A stretch of 64,000 nt of DNA from Struthio camelus (Eukaryota; Chordata; Aves; Struthioniformes; Struthionidae). The stretch is taken from NCBI RefSeq assembly GCF_040807025.1, contig NC_090952.1, positions 14,443,068-14,507,067 of the forward strand. The letters run 5' to 3'. Within the stretch, counting starts at the first letter, position 1; every line of letters starts with the position of its first letter. Both the position numbers and the translations under genes were made by a program. Positions 12,018 to 25,919 of this stretch are shown here, in pieces. The notes below the pieces were generated by a model. It searched no databases. It was not told the DNA's origin and saw only the letters and a program-made list of their open reading frames with translations.

Positions 12018-14297
12018 CTGTCTTGAAATGAAAACGTGAAAACAGATAGGTTTGCTATCAGAGAGGTGTAATTTAGCAGTATAGGCAGACTCTCCTTGTA
12101 TATATTAACATTCATGGTCAGCATAAAGAAAAATGTCATCTGCAACCCACATGAACATACAGATATAGGATGACACTAGAGCTTAGCATGACCTTTTCAG
12201 CCAGACAATGTTTTGATATCAGAACATCAGAATCCACAGAAGCCAAAAAACATGGGTATGGCTCCAGCATGGAATTTCTAGTCAGAAGTGGATCAGCAGA
12301 AGCATATCTATGCACCCTAGATGAAGTCCTGCTAATATCAGGAAGCCGCCAATATGGAACAGATTTGTTAATTATAGGACAGAGGCTGTGCAGGAGTACA
12401 ACAGCATGGCAATTAAGACCTATCAGTAATGCTTAACTCCAGTCAAAATGAGTAACATAATAGTTAATTCATCATCCAAACGGTAAAGTGAGAACCTGAT
12501 CACACTCCCCTACCTGCTGTTGACCAGAAAACTTTTCATGACATAGCTACATTGGCCTTATGCATTACTGGGCATGGGCAGGCCTTTAATATCTTGTTGC
12601 TGGTGGAGACATTTCAAGGATCGACTTCCTGAGTTGAAGGCACAGCCAAATAGGAAGTCTTAACAGTGCCATTAATAACAAAATTGCTACGAAATGTCAT
12701 AATTTAAATAAAAACTAAATGACATAAATCAAAAATGAGCAGCAAGAGTCATCACTTAAAAAAAATCAAATCAGAAATAGCCAACCAGCCATATCCCAGG
12801 AAACTTGTAATAATAGTGTTTTCTGCAGGACATATTAATTAGAAATTCAGAAAAAAATGTAAAATATATTATAATTTATATGGTATATACATACCGCTGA
12901 GTATGAGGAATTCTTTCTGCGTGAAAAGCCAGCAAGTGGCACCTCATTAAACAGGACCTAGGCTTAATCTAACTTGGAACAGATAAAAAAAGAAAGGATT
13001 CATATGAAGCTATCCTGCCTGGGGGTTTAATCTCAAAGCTTTTGAGTATAATGAATGAATTAAGTAGGGCAAGTGATTAACAGCAAAGAAGCGATCACAT
13101 AATAAAAACAGAAATAGTACTGGATTTAGAGCAATGTTTCCATTGTTTATGGACAAGACCCTGCTGTGCTATTTTTATTGTTTTAACTCTTAAAGAATAA
13201 GTAGCCGAACCATATGACAGAGCATGGTCTATGGGTTCAGAGGGAAAGACGTGGGAAAAGGCCGCAGGCGGAATACCTAGTGGTACATAAAAAACGGACT
13301 GCTCAGTTATCAATATTTGTATCATTATGAGATTGCAATTCAGTCTGTAGGAATTACCAATATTTTAAAATATTTCTCTTAATGTTGTAAGTATGGAGTA
13401 AACACTAGAAAAATGATGATGTTTTATACTGCTGGTGCACATTATAGCTGGCTTGCCCATCAGCCAGAGTGGCATGAGGCACAGTTAGCGCAACGCGATG
13501 CCACTTGGCAGCTTGGTGCCTGGACCTCCAGCTGCCGTGACCCCACACGCTGCCGGCAGGGCTGCCTCCCGAAGCAGGGTGGAAGGCAGCCCTTCACTCC
13601 CTAGCCAGCTTCCCGGTTGAGCTAAGAACAAGCACACATTGACAGACGGCAGTGCTCTGTCTGGGCTTGTGTTTCTACTGCTGGAGTAACTCAGATTAAG
13701 CTGACTGCCAATTAATGCAAGCCAATTCACATCACGGTAAGTGTTAGGTGTAGACAGGTACAAAGCAGTGCCCCCTTCTCCTCGGCTACGCCCTGAGTAA
13801 GTCGCAAAACACTGCAGTCCAGACTGTCAGTCCTAATCATGTTAACTACTCTACTGTGCTTGGGACAGTTTCTTGCATTGTGGCCCCCCCTCTCCTCCCC
13901 AGTCACACACACACTCTAAGATCACTCAGTCCTGCTTAATTCATTTAACTCACATTCAATCACAAACTCTAGCGAGATCCTGAGAGAAACCCACCAAACA
14001 GTGATCAAACTAACACAGGGCCAGCAACGAGTAGACTCAGAAAGCATCTTCCTCGCACAACAAATGCCCAAGTTAGCCTATAGGCCATGAAGGACCTATA
14101 TCCTATAAATTACTGCAAGCACAGATAATTGCTCCTATATTTTCAGAATTTGGCTCAAGCCTGAGCTAGCTAGCCAGCCCTATGACAGTATTTGGCCACC
14201 TATCTTTTCCTATGCAGCCCAGTTTCTTGAAGCAAGAGAGCTTAATAGCTCTTCCTGGGTTATCATTTCTTCTCAGAGTATGCATTGAGCCATGTAA

Positions 14298-14696
14298 TCA
14301 CAGAATCATAGAATGGTTGAGGTTGGAAGGGACCTCTGGAGATCATCTAGTCCAACCTCCCTGCTCAAGCAGGGACCTCTAGAGCATATTGTCCAGGATC
14401 ACATCCAGACGGGTTTTGAATATCTCCAGGGAAGGGGACTCCACTACCTCTCTGGGCAACCTGTTCCAGTGCTCTGTCACCCTCACAGTGAAGAAGTTTT
14501 TTCTCAGGTTTAGGTGGAACTTCCTGTGGTTCAGTTTCTGCCCATCGCCTCTTGTCCTGTCGCTGGGCACCACGGAGAAGAGACTGCCCTCATCCTCTTG
14601 ACACCCCCCCTTCAGATACTTGTACACGTTGATGAGATCGCCTCTCAGTCTTCTCTTCTCTAGACTGAACAGGCCCAGCTCTCGCAGCCTTACATA
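14298..14696 (-). mobile_element. CR1 LINE, 5'-truncated, 3' end plus end of ORF2
   Basis: The plus strand starts CACAGAATCATAGAATGG, the exact antisense of the avian CR1 tail. It is followed by TTGGAAGGGACCTCTGGAGA, TCTAGTCCAACCTCC and the ORF2 C-terminus, open on the minus strand at 14379-14627 ([32 protein letters not shown]). It is less diverged than its neighbour at 15.5 kb and in the same orientation 0.76 kb away. About 400 bases remain, so it is an inactive truncated insert. Confidence 0.95.
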
Positions 14697-15457
14697 ATCT
14701 CTTTAAGTCTCACACACAACAACAGACAACATAAAACAAGTATCCTTTTGACCAGCAGACGGATACTTGTGATCTCTTGGATGCCTAAGTGAAATTATTC
14801 TGTATCAGAGAATCTGAGGACACAAAATACAACAACCAGGTAGTGTATTTTCTTTTATTAAATGAAGATACCAGGGCAAATAACGGTTCATGGTCTAACA
14901 GGTATCAAATGAATGGCACATAATCCTTCTCTGATGGCATTAAATGACAACAGAGAATATTGTTTTCAGTGTCTTTTCTCTTGTTGCCTTCAGAAAAAAT
15001 CTGGTGAATACTGAAGTGGGATACAAACAGAGGGATACAAACAGAAGCAATTTGAAATTTGAGATTTTAAAAGAGAGATCACTAAGGAAAAATCCTGATT
15101 TTCTCAAGTTCCTTGATTGGCTCATAAATTTTGCTTTGCATTCACTAAAGCTTGCAGAAAAAAGAAAGCGAGGATAAAGGCTGTAATTGATGGTACAATG
15201 CCCACAAGCCTCAACAGATGTGATCCCTCGTAATGAAGCATGTGGGCCTAATTTGGCATTACTTACTACCAGGAGGATCTTCTGCAGGGTATCTTTCTAA
15301 ATCTATGTTTGGTTGGCACCTGTGCCTTGTTGAAACTGGCATAGCACCTTCTGAGTGGGCATAATGCCATTCTAGCAGATGGGCATGAGAGCAGATAGGA
15401 TGCCAGAGATCTAGTTTTGCATGTGCAGTGAACTTAAAGTAACAGGGGCTGGAGTCT

Positions 15458-16088
15458 CATCACAGAATGGCTGAGGTTGGAAGGACCCTGTGGAGACGGT
15501 CTAGTCTAACCTCCTGCTCCAGCAGGGCCAATAAGAGCTGGTTGCTCAGGGCCATGACCAGTTGGGTTTTAAATATCTCCAAAGATGGAGACTCCACAAC
15601 CCCTCTGGACATCCTGCTCCAGTGTTTAACCACCCTCAGAGTGAAAAAATTTTTTCTTATGTTTAAATGGAATTTCCTGTATTTCAATTTGCATCCATTG
15701 CCTCTTGTTCTGTCACTGGGCGTCACTGAGAAGAGTCTAGCTCTATCTTCTTCATCCTCCAATCATTGTGTATTTATAAACAGCACTAAGAGACCCCCAG
15801 GTCTTCTCTTCTTCAGGCCAAACAGTTCCAGCTTGCTCAGCTTCTCCTCACATTGTCAGCTCAAACTCTTAATCATCCTCATGGCCTTTTGCTGGACTCA
15901 CTCCAGCATGTCCATGCCTCTCTTGTACTGGAGAGCCCGGAACTGGACACAGCATTCCAAACGTGTCTGACCAGTGCTGATTGGAAGGGAAGGATCACCT
16001 CCCTTGACCTGCTGGTGATGCTCTCCCCAATGCAGTAGAGGATGTTGTTGGCCTTGTTTGCAGCAAGGGCACGTTGCTGGCCCTTCCA
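15458..16088 (-). mobile_element. CR1 LINE, 5'-truncated, 3' end plus end of ORF2
   Basis: The plus strand begins CACAGAATGGCTGAGGTTGG, the antisense CR1 3' end, and runs about 630 bases into the body (GAACTGGACACAGCATTCCA, CACCTCCCTTGACCTGCTGG are typical CR1 blocks). Read on the minus strand, 15460-15762 keeps the C-terminal end of the ORF2 reverse transcriptase ([23 protein letters not shown]). Diverged and 5'-truncated, so dead. Confidence 0.9.
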
Positions 16089-16617
16089 GGAATAATAAAC
16101 ATAAAGTGCATAACTATACAAGTCTAAGGCCTGAAATAGCTTTGAAAATCTAAAGATATCCTCTGTTATTTTCTGTGCTGGGAGATCATGGTCCTAACAA
16201 GTCAGAAGAGGAGATCAGGGCAAGGGGAGCAAGCCAGAGTGCTCTCTGGCACTCTGCACAGTCCACCAGCACAGTCACCAGAAGGACGTACCAGCAGACC
16301 TCAACAGAGATGATGCCAGAACTTAGTCTGCTTCCCAGCTGAATGCATTTCATATGAAAGCCATGAACTATACCTGGATCCAGAAAGAATGATAATTTGA
16401 ACACTTCAAAACAGTAGAACTCTAACGTATGGGTCGGATATCACCTTATGTAAATAACATTACACTGCTAAACTCAGCTGATACCAACTTCTATCAGCTG
16501 ACAGCTAGGCCCTGTACTTTGAAATAGCCTTACATCCTTCAGATCACTAGCTGATTAGCTATCAGATGCAATGGTACCTTCCTGTAGTGCCAATAAAAGC
16601 AATCTAGTCCATTAGGA

Positions 16618-16761
16618 GAAAACAAACAAGCAAACAGACAGAAAATAAACAAACAAAAAATCACAAAACCAAAAACCACACAAACGCAAAAAAATCCACA
16701 AAACTAAAAACCACAAAAACCAAAAAAAAACCCCAATAACCCCCCCCCCAAAAAAAAACAG
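16618..16761. repeat. A/C-rich low-complexity tract
   Basis: About 140 bases of AAAC/CAAA-type units on the plus strand with almost no T or G, ending in C9 and A8 runs. Likely a degraded microsatellite or poly-A-derived tract. Confidence 0.85.
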
Positions 16762-17831
16762 ATACTAGGAAAAATCTGTTTTGTTGAGAAAAGCTAGCAA
16801 TTGAATTAATACTCTACATAAGTGTTTTTCTTTTTTTTTATTTTTTCTTTTTTTAATAGAAAGGGAACTCCTCATTTTATTTTAAGCCTCTGGATATACA
16901 GCCTGAAAACCCTGCCCAAAGATTCTGTTTGTACAAATGCATATAATTTCCCTGAGTCTTTTGGAGTGATGCAAGATGTGGGCCTAGTTCTCACCCTCAC
17001 ATATTACTTCTTAACTGCATGAATACATGAGGACTGAGAGCTAGATATTGCTCTTTTTGCTTGTGCAAGTGGTTATTTTGGTAGCAATTCAAGCATCTGT
17101 AGGAGCAAAGGGATGACCATTGGTGCCTATAACTATTATCTTTGTTGTTGTTTTTTTAAACCAGTCCTTGTGCAAAAGATGCTCCTGTGACTCAAAGTCA
17201 TCAGCTGAAAAAGGACATAATGCATCCTGGATGACAAAATGATTTATGAATGGTATTCTAATAAAACATTGCGCCAAATTCACAAATTGCAGAAACTGCA
17301 CGGATTCAAGTGAACCTGTATTCTGAAGTGTATGCATAGTGATTTGCATGATATTCATTGTGTTAAGGCTGAAAACACCATTAACATCTTTGCTCTAAAC
17401 CTAACAGACCAATTTATTCTAACTGGCACTAATAAAATGTATCATTAGCAAACAGGGGTCATTGGAAACCACAGCAGAGAACATGCAGAAAAATAACAAA
17501 GAGTTCAAGAAAAAGGATTAAATCTACTTCAAGCTGACACTGTACAAGGGGCTCCTCAGAATATTATTCTAACAAATGCAATCTATGCTATACCTGAAGT
17601 GTAGTCATCTATTATGCTCAGTATTAAAGCAAAATAGTACTTAAGGAAAGTGAAGCAGAACAAAATATTATTAGCTTCTTGGATCATCTTTAATGATCCA
17701 AACGTAAAGTATGATATTTATGTGCTTGTCTTCTTATCTTCTAAAAATATTCTTATACTGATTAAACTTGCAAATTTTAAATCTGTATTTTGATCTGCTT
17801 GAATTTTTGTATTGAAGATTCCAATTATTAC

Positions 17832-17906
17832 CTCTTTTCCAGCATGGCAAGCTAATTTTGCTGGTTCTGCCTTTATGTCTTTTAGTCTTTTGTTTTCAGA
17901 ACTGAC
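17832..17906 (-). CDS. Exon-like segment of an unidentified minus-strand gene
   Basis: Seen: a strong acceptor (CTCTCCCTTCCTGGGCGTTGCAG) and donor GAG|GTAATA flank 75 bases. Only the phase-0 frame is open; it reads VSSENKRLKDIKAEPAKLA followed by CHAGKE. It joins in phase with the segment at 20585-20678, which ends in phase 0. The open frame upstream of the acceptor is in a different frame and is treated as chance. No family recognised. Confidence 0.35.
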
Positions 17907-20584
17907 CTGCAACGCCCAGGAAGGGAGAGGTTGCTGTGCATTTTGTTATGGTATAAGCCTGGCCTTTGCCGTCAGATCCAAGTCTTTCAGGACTATCAGT
18001 GGTTTTTAAGCATCTCATTGTGCCATACAGAAAATCATTACCTATCTCCAAGTTAAACAGGACAAACAACAGAAAAAAACCCACACACAAATAGGGAGCC
18101 AAAGTCACAGATAAAATAAAAAGACTTGTTGAATACTCCACAGGAAGTTTTTGGACAGCTTGAAAGTTGAACCCAGGTTTGTTGTATCTCAGCACATAGG
18201 ATCATTTCTTCCTCTAGATCACCATGAATACCCCTACTCATCTTCTCATTTAACTTCATTTTCACACCAGACACAAGCTGTCTAACCTGCTGTAATTTCT
18301 AACCATATATAAACATTTAAAACTATTCCATACAAAGAACCCCAAATCATCTCCAAGGATGACATCCTAAAATACTATCAGCATTACTTTTATCAAATGA
18401 AAGCTTTGTGTAGAGCATCTTGGAGGAAGTAAAGTTCTCCTAGACGGCATATTAAACAAGTGAACATTCAAACAAACAAAAGACATGGAATGAGCCAAAT
18501 TTTCCTATACAGTTGTAGTAATAAAAAACGAGATGCTGTTTTTTCTCTCTCTAGCTCAGATGTGTTGATTCCATTCTTGCTCATTAGTGGGCTTCCTGTA
18601 TAGTAATATTTCCTATGAACACAATCCTGGTTTAAACACCCAGCAATGTGAGATAGTCTTTCACACTCAGAACAAACAAGCATAAAGAAAACAGAATATG
18701 CAAGAGATGCAGCGCACCAGTGATCTACAAAAGGCACTATAAAACCAGAAAGGCAGAGTTTTGGAAATAGCAGTTCTCCAGTAGGATAATCTATTTAAAT
18801 TCAATGATAAATGTATAAGTTATGGTAATTTTAATTTTTAATCCTGTGTTTGAAGGACCTTCTCAAATGCTATGCAATGGGGAGAAAGTCAGTGAATTAA
18901 ATCCACTGAGAGAAAAATGTCTGCTGTTACAATACTTGGCAAAAATAAGGTACTAGATGGAAGCATGTTAGACTTTGGTTCAGCATGGATAAGGCAGAGG
19001 TAATGGTGGTTGGCAGATGAAAGTAATTTGAAGAATTGGCAAGGTCTAAGAGTACTCCCTTGGCTGAGAGCATCTGCTAACCTATGGTTAAAGCACTTGA
19101 TAATTTCAAAGTTTCACTCTTCCCTACTTCTGGATTTCAGGTAAAGAAGCGATCGAGCACTATCATACGTTTCTCCAGTCAACAGGTTATATCTTTGCCC
19201 GTCAGATTCCACCTCTGTCCAGTTTACCTGTTGCTATTTTTGCCTCAAACTAGATTTCTAAGTCTTGGCTATGGTTCAGTCCTACCTACAGGTTTTGGCA
19301 AGATCAGGCCAGTGTGGCTTCCTAGGAGGAAGCGGCCTGCTGAACACAAAGCTACACCTGTGTTCCCTCCTCCCCACCCCTTCACCCAGCAAAGCAACAT
19401 TTGCACCACTGCTCACAAATAACAAAACAAAAAGCAGCAAGAACACTATAAAAATAAACACCTGCTTAGCTTTGGATCCCTTTGTTGTAAAAGCTGTTTG
19501 CAGTTTATACCCAACCACACAGTGGGCAGTAGTGGGACATTCTGGCACCCAGGGGCAACCTACTTCCCTTTTCTGCACTCTCTCAAGTGCTTAGTTTTCT
19601 CTCCTCAGCCTCCCTGCCACTGTTGCACAGACCTGCTGCTTCTCTTTCTAAGAAGGGCTTAGACATATACGCTTTGATTTGTTTAAGTCTACCCCTCTGT
19701 GGAGTAACTGCTCCCCTTCCCCCACTCCCACTGGATCCCTTGCACTCTCAACACATAATGCAGACTGTGCAGAAGGTACTACGTCATAGGAGATATTTAA
19801 TAAAAATACATGTTTTAGGAGAAGTATGCATACCTTAAACGATTTTGACCTACATAGAAGCTCCTTTTATTAAGCTGCCACATCTATTACCAAGGAGAAA
19901 GAGTCAAGTAGGCTATAGTATTCTATGGGTTTCTTTTACGAGCTTTGCTCTTAAAGGGGAACTTTTGAAACATTGTTCTCTCTTATCAAAGAGGATGAGA
20001 AAGAATAGGATTAAGGTGAAGAGAAGGATTTCTTTGAATAGGGAAGATATAATTACATATTTTCCATGACACATGCTGGAAAATGTAATATTGGATAATG
20101 CAAGTAACCTCAAATTTTTCATTGTATTTTAATAGAGAGCTCTCTTTTAAGATTTTTATATTATATACAGTATGTAGTTATATGTATAGACACTTCTCTC
20201 ACATAAAAAGGATTGAGAAGGAATCAGATAAGAATAAAGTCTTCCCCCCTAACCACTAAGGAAGCATGATAAAGAGGGACAATATCAGATTAGCTACAAA
20301 TTTTCCATCTCATTGTTTCCTGAAAAATAAAATTTTATAATGAACATACTCCATACAAGCTGTGCAGAGCAAGTATCTCTTCCAAAAATGCACAGAGCAG
20401 TAGTAAAAATCAAGCATGGACTCAACGACATCTGTTGTGGCATTGTTATCAAATGCCATCTTTTTTACACAAATCTATAACAGTCACTACTTTTTTGTGT
20501 GGAAATATTAGTTTGTCTGCGGCATGTAAAAGTTGGCACACAAGGACCGACAGATGCTTTGGTTTTACCTCATCTTCAACTTAC

Positions 20585-20678
20585 TTGGCTTCTCATTACA
20601 CTAGCTACAGCTCGGCAAATTATTCCTCTGCTTTGGAAAGCTGACAAAATGCCATCTGTCTCTGCATGGTTATCAAAA
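20585..20678 (-). CDS. Exon-like segment of an unidentified minus-strand gene
   Basis: Seen: acceptor TTTTTTCACATTACGGTATTAG and donor CCAA|GTAAGT flank 94 bases. The frame starting after 1 base is open to the donor and reads FDNHAETDGILSAFQSRG, then IICRAVASVMRSQ: balanced composition, protein-like. It ends in phase 0 and can be spliced in frame to 17832-17906. No family recognised. The consensus donor and balanced peptide make it one of the better candidates in this half. Confidence 0.38.
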
Positions 20679-23600
20679 CTAATACCGTAATGTGAAAAAA
20701 CTATGATCTGAAATTGTACCTGGCAACTACATGGTGAGGTCGAGTATCCTGTTAGATTACTCATATACACAAATTTCAGTTAATGGACACCTACCTATCC
20801 CATTGGGTGCTCAGCCTAAGGAACAGCCAGTCTCTGACCTTTCTTGTGTGTTACTGTTTCTCATGCCTTTGACGTTGACTGACACTAATTATGGCTCAGA
20901 ATTTAAAATGAGATAGTTTCTCACCAGCTGAGATTCCAAGGTCACTATGATTAGAGTATGAGTAGCTTTTGGGTTTTCTTATAAAAATGGGAGGCTGAGT
21001 GCATGGAGAAAGAAGGTGAAAAGGTCAAGGAAAGAGAAAGAGCAAGATTGCATCACTGTGGTTCAGCACATAACCTGGTTGGTCCAATAGCTACAGAATT
21101 CATCACTAAGGCTTTACGGAAGAGAAAACATGAACAAGGTGTCATTAGATAAAGCCTAACAAACAAAGCTGCACTAAGTATTTCTGCTCTGCAAAAATAC
21201 ATGCCCAACTCCAGGGCTAGCTTTAGCCAAATACAAGCTCAGAGACAAAACAGAGATAGAGATCTTGTTGATCAGGAACAGAGAGGTGATCAAAATCCAG
21301 GCTAGTAGACACCGTCATCTCTTTCAGGAAACCTCTGAGCTGCACGCTGTTGAAAGTGAGAGAATACAGTATAGTTGTTCCCATCTTCTTCCTAAGCATC
21401 TCCTACTGCTCACGGTCAGAGACAGGATAAAAGGCAAGTTGGGCTTTGGTCTGAAGCAAAACAGCTGTTTTTATGTTACTTTACAAAGAGAGAAGAGTAG
21501 CACAGTCAAGCCCACTGCTCTGGGTCTTTACCCAGTAAAGTGAATATCGGATCCTGTTGTACTCCAGCAATAACAGACTACTCCTGGATACTCTTTGGAT
21601 AAGAAGCCATCACTTGGCTAACCCTTATTCAAAGAATTGAGCAATTAAGCCTGTACTGCATAGGACATACAACATTATTTTTTATTTCATGTTAAAAACA
21701 CTATGGAAAGAGCCTCATTTTCCCTCTACCATCTCAGATGCACAGAGACGAGGACTAATTCTTTCTAAAATCATATAAGCTTAATAGCATTTAATATGAG
21801 AAAGACTGACCCCAAATCTCCTCTCCCTTACGGAATTTCAGGCTCCTTTCTCTGATCTATGATAACAATGAAGTTCCTAGTTAGGACTACTGTGAATTTA
21901 TTTAAAGCCATTCAAGGTAGGAGAACATTAATGTCAGAAAATATGCTTTAGATAAATGGGTTTTTTTGTGGAAAGACATTTTTAAGTTCTAAATCAACAA
22001 GACTGTTTTTTCATTTCTCGAGGAAAAGTTCATGTAAAACACACACTGTCTCCTGTGCAGTTCCAGAATTGGTTACTAGAGATCCCTTACAGACACCTAT
22101 TGTCCGTGCTCTAGGGAGTAGTCCTATGGCATAAGCCTTGAGAATGATGTTACTTTAAGTTATGCTCTGCTACCCCTTTGAACTGGCACCACAATGTAGA
22201 ACTAAGCAATGATTATATCTCACTAGAATCCCATTCTGCAGAATAGGCAGTGTGCATTGCCTATCAGGTACATTCACACCTCGTCTAAATGAGAAAAGAA
22301 CAGAAAGACGGAGGAGAAAGCTCAGAGCTTCCTCTCTTCCTTCAAGGCTCCCTTTTTTCCTTCCTCACAACATTCGCCCCTGTGTTCTTGGCTATACTGT
22401 ATAATCATGAGCTGCTTGGGAAAAGACCTCTTCTCCCTATCTACAAAGAATCATTAAAACCAGTAATGTCTTGGCTTCACTATGCAGTTGGTTTCTCCTT
22501 GTATGTTCTTGCTCCCAGCAGTGTTAAGTCCATGTGTAGCCCTTATTCACAGGAAATCCTTTTAGTCTTACAATGAGGTCTTTGTAGAGAGTCTTTGGTT
22601 CTATTCTTCTGTATTTGCAAGGACTTGAATACTGGGCTGTCTGGGACACAGTATCTAGGGGAATAACTAATATAGGCTAAATGTAAACTAATTTTGGGGA
22701 ACAAAAGCAGCCTTCAAGCTATACGCAAAGTTACTACAGGCTGTTTTTTCAATGAGGGTGAGTGGAAGTGACAATTCTTTTGCACTTAATGAGTTAGAAT
22801 AGCAGAGATTAAAGAAATCCTCTAAATTATTTGGCTGTTGAATAAAAATCCAATTTAAATTTTGTGGAAAGAACGAGCTTTGGTTCAGCTGTAGAATCAG
22901 GGTGCATAAGCAAGGAAAATAAGCGGCCTCTTAGATTCAGTCCCTAAACTAGTAATAATTTATTAAATAAAAGCCAAGCACAAATAATGAGAAAAAGAAT
23001 ATGTTAAGAATAAAGAACAAAAAATCCTTGGGAGACCAAGAGGTTTGCTCAATTTTATTAACTAGACCATTCAAAGCAGTACCCCTTCCCTAGAAATTGA
23101 TACAGCTACCTCTTACACTCCTTAGGGCCAGGATCTGTAAGGAGGTACCTGTTCACAGTGAAGCTAGCATGGCAGCATATTTTATATAGAACAGAAGCAA
23201 AGGCCAGTTATGCTTACCAGTGTCCCTCAGAAGCACATATAATTAACTTTCCAAGATGTCAGTGATATTCCATGTGGACTTGGGAAATGAAAACACATGG
23301 CAAAGGATTGAAACCAGCAGAACAGCAATAGAATAGCTAGGAAGAGATTTACAATACGGAGAACTTCTCTCAAGAATTCTTAGCCATTTTCTTCTTGGAA
23401 ACCGCCAGCAATATTTTGTCCCTTCTTGCTCTTTTGTTCATAAGCAAAAACCTTAACTTGGCCATGCTCTATTGTAAACAATAAGTACCAACAGAACTTC
23501 ACCAGTTACCCTAGCGGTCATCGATCTTTGAGTCTATCCTTTCCTCTTCACTTTGGCTGTCTGTCTTTGTAGACTGCCAGCTCTTCAGGGCAAGGATTGT

Positions 23601-25919
23601 CTACTACTCTGATGATCACATACGCACCTCAGTAAAAAGGAATGTCAATATATGTGTACAAACAAATACTAAACGTTATCTTCCTTGAAAAGTATGATTC
23701 CCTAAATAACAAGCTAATTTTAAAAAATAAAAATACACAAGTTTTTCTGTAACACAGCAACCAAAAAATAATACAAAGTCTTCCCAAATGGTACTGTAAC
23801 TGTTAGTTTAGCAGAACTAATGAAGACTGACTTCCTGTGGATTTGTTATCCTTACAAAGATGTAGACTTTAACTAAAACGGTCTCATCCAGGGATAGGGA
23901 ATTCAGAACATCTCCCTCCTTTCTAGAAACTGTAGCATACAAACAGAGGGAAACTCAGATTCCAGATCTTTTTTCAGTGGGGTAATCAACATGGCCTTCC
24001 TCAACACAGATTTTCATGAAACTTGCAACCATATCTCATGGAGGCCTATTGTTTTATTATATTTCATTAAAATAAAAAATACACCCACCTAATAGGAAAA
24101 GGAAAGAATTGGGGGTTCCCGTGACATGCTCTCATCACTTCATTTCTGAAACAAGTGAGGCTTATAAAAACCTAAAAAACCCCTCCAAGATGGTGGAGTT
24201 AGCTCAGGCTACTATTGACAAGGTTTTTCCAAGACAAGCAGCTAATGTAATGTCCAGATGAGTCCACAATGGACTCACCCTTTTGCCTGTTATTAAATAT
24301 GAATCTTTGGAACACATCAGTATGTTCTCAGAAGCTAGGTCTTTATGGTGATTATAAAATTCTCATTAGGCTACTGGGATTATCTCTTCCCTTTATCTTA
24401 TTTGTTTGGCACTCTATAAGTACTGAGGAAAAGACCCAATGAATCAAACAGTGATTCAGATTTTGCCTTCAGTCTTTATCATCAGGCATTTATCTACCTT
24501 TTGTCTCTGGAGTTTTCTATCCTGCAGCAAATTTATTGTGTTGCTTCTGAGTGATTTTTTTCCTTTCCTCTCCCTCCCCTCCCCCAATACTCAATTGATT
24601 TTCTCATTTTTACAAATAAGCATAGTGATAAATAAAAATTACAAAAGCTCAGGACAGAATCATGGCTGGATAAATACACTCATCAAGATTCAAAAATTAT
24701 TGGCTAGACTGGGGAAGTTAAAGCTCCCTCACGTACATTCTTTATCATGAAGTGAAAATGCAATTAGTAAAGCAGAAGAAACTCAGAGTCAGACTTCTAT
24801 TTCCCATTTTGCTACTAATGAACTGTTGTGAGAGGTGGTATATTTGAAAGTAATTAGGTGACATTACCTAAGGTGGGGGCAAAATAGAGGTGTTCTAACC
24901 CCTCTAGCTGACTGACAAGATGGTTATTGCACCACTCATCTGTCACCATCACAGCTTCATATAAGATCAGTACAATAAAGCCAGTCTCTCAGGTTGGCAG
25001 AGAAATGTATAAACTGAATGTTGGCAAGTGGATTTTTAACTTCCTGGATAGAAAGGCCCAGTTATACAATATATATACAGGAATGATGGGTCAATATTAC
25101 TTTGAATATTCAACATACTTTAGGATGTTGAGTTCTTGTTTCAAAGTATCATGGAATTATTTTGTGATATTAAGCATTTACATGATCACACCACCCTGAT
25201 CAGATATGAAGACAGAACTATTTCATAGGGCAGTGGGAAGACTGAACTTTGTACTTTCTACTGCTAGGTTTCTGCTTCCTACTTTTAGCTTTATATTAGC
25301 ACAGATAGTCTCCTGATACTTGAAGAAAGTGGGTACCCATATATATAATAAAGGTTTTCTAAAAGCAACTGAATAGATCGATTTCATAGTCAGCTATGAT
25401 GATTTGTCTTCTGAATATACTCATATGCTTAGAAATTTTTAAAGATTTATCCATTCTGAAAGAGTTCTGCCATTTCATCAAGTCTGAAAAACAGGTTATG
25501 AGAAATACTTTAGCTAAAATACCTACTAATGCACTATCTTCTCCCCACCTCCCCCTCCCCCCCCCCCCGCAGAAAGAATCTCTCTGAATAGGTTAAGAAA
25601 ATAGGATAACAAGGTGATAACATCTTAATACCTCTTATATCTTAGATATACACTTTCTACACCATGAAATAATTTAAAATTACCTTCTAACGTCATAAGA
25701 TTGTACTTGACATTCACCAAGCAATGATCACATCTTTCAGAATATTAGAATAAAGAATCAGGTACTTCATCTACTAGGCTACAGGTCCAGAAACAAGAGC
25801 GTTACATTTTTGCTCAAACAACAGGGAGCACCTGAATTTCCTAGGGATTTCTCCACAACCCCTACTAAATCAGGAGCACACCATTTCACGTGTGGTAAGA
25901 GGAGAGAAAGAGCTTTTCC
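20679..25919. other. Presumed intron or upstream region, nothing recognised
   Basis: AT-rich; only isolated splice-like motifs (for example minus-strand donor at 23206) without convincing partners. Confidence 0.5.
25541..25570. repeat. C-rich tract
   Basis: CTCCCC units ending in C12, about 350 bases left of the CpG island. Confidence 0.85.

Noticed and set aside
13095..13276. Minus-strand frame after acceptor CCGTTTTTTATGTACCACTAG
   Set aside because: Protein-like start (PPAAFSHVFPSEP), but no usable donor before the stop, and its start phase does not match a neighbour.
13684..13730. Plus-strand splice pair with donor CACG|GTAAGT
   Set aside because: All three frames of the 40-odd bases contain stops; no supporting neighbours.
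18511..18665. Minus-strand frame with cysteines (SHIAGCLNQDCVHRKYYYTG)
   Set aside because: Acceptor is fair but no good donor; the only GT that could end it leaves a phase incompatible with the next segment.
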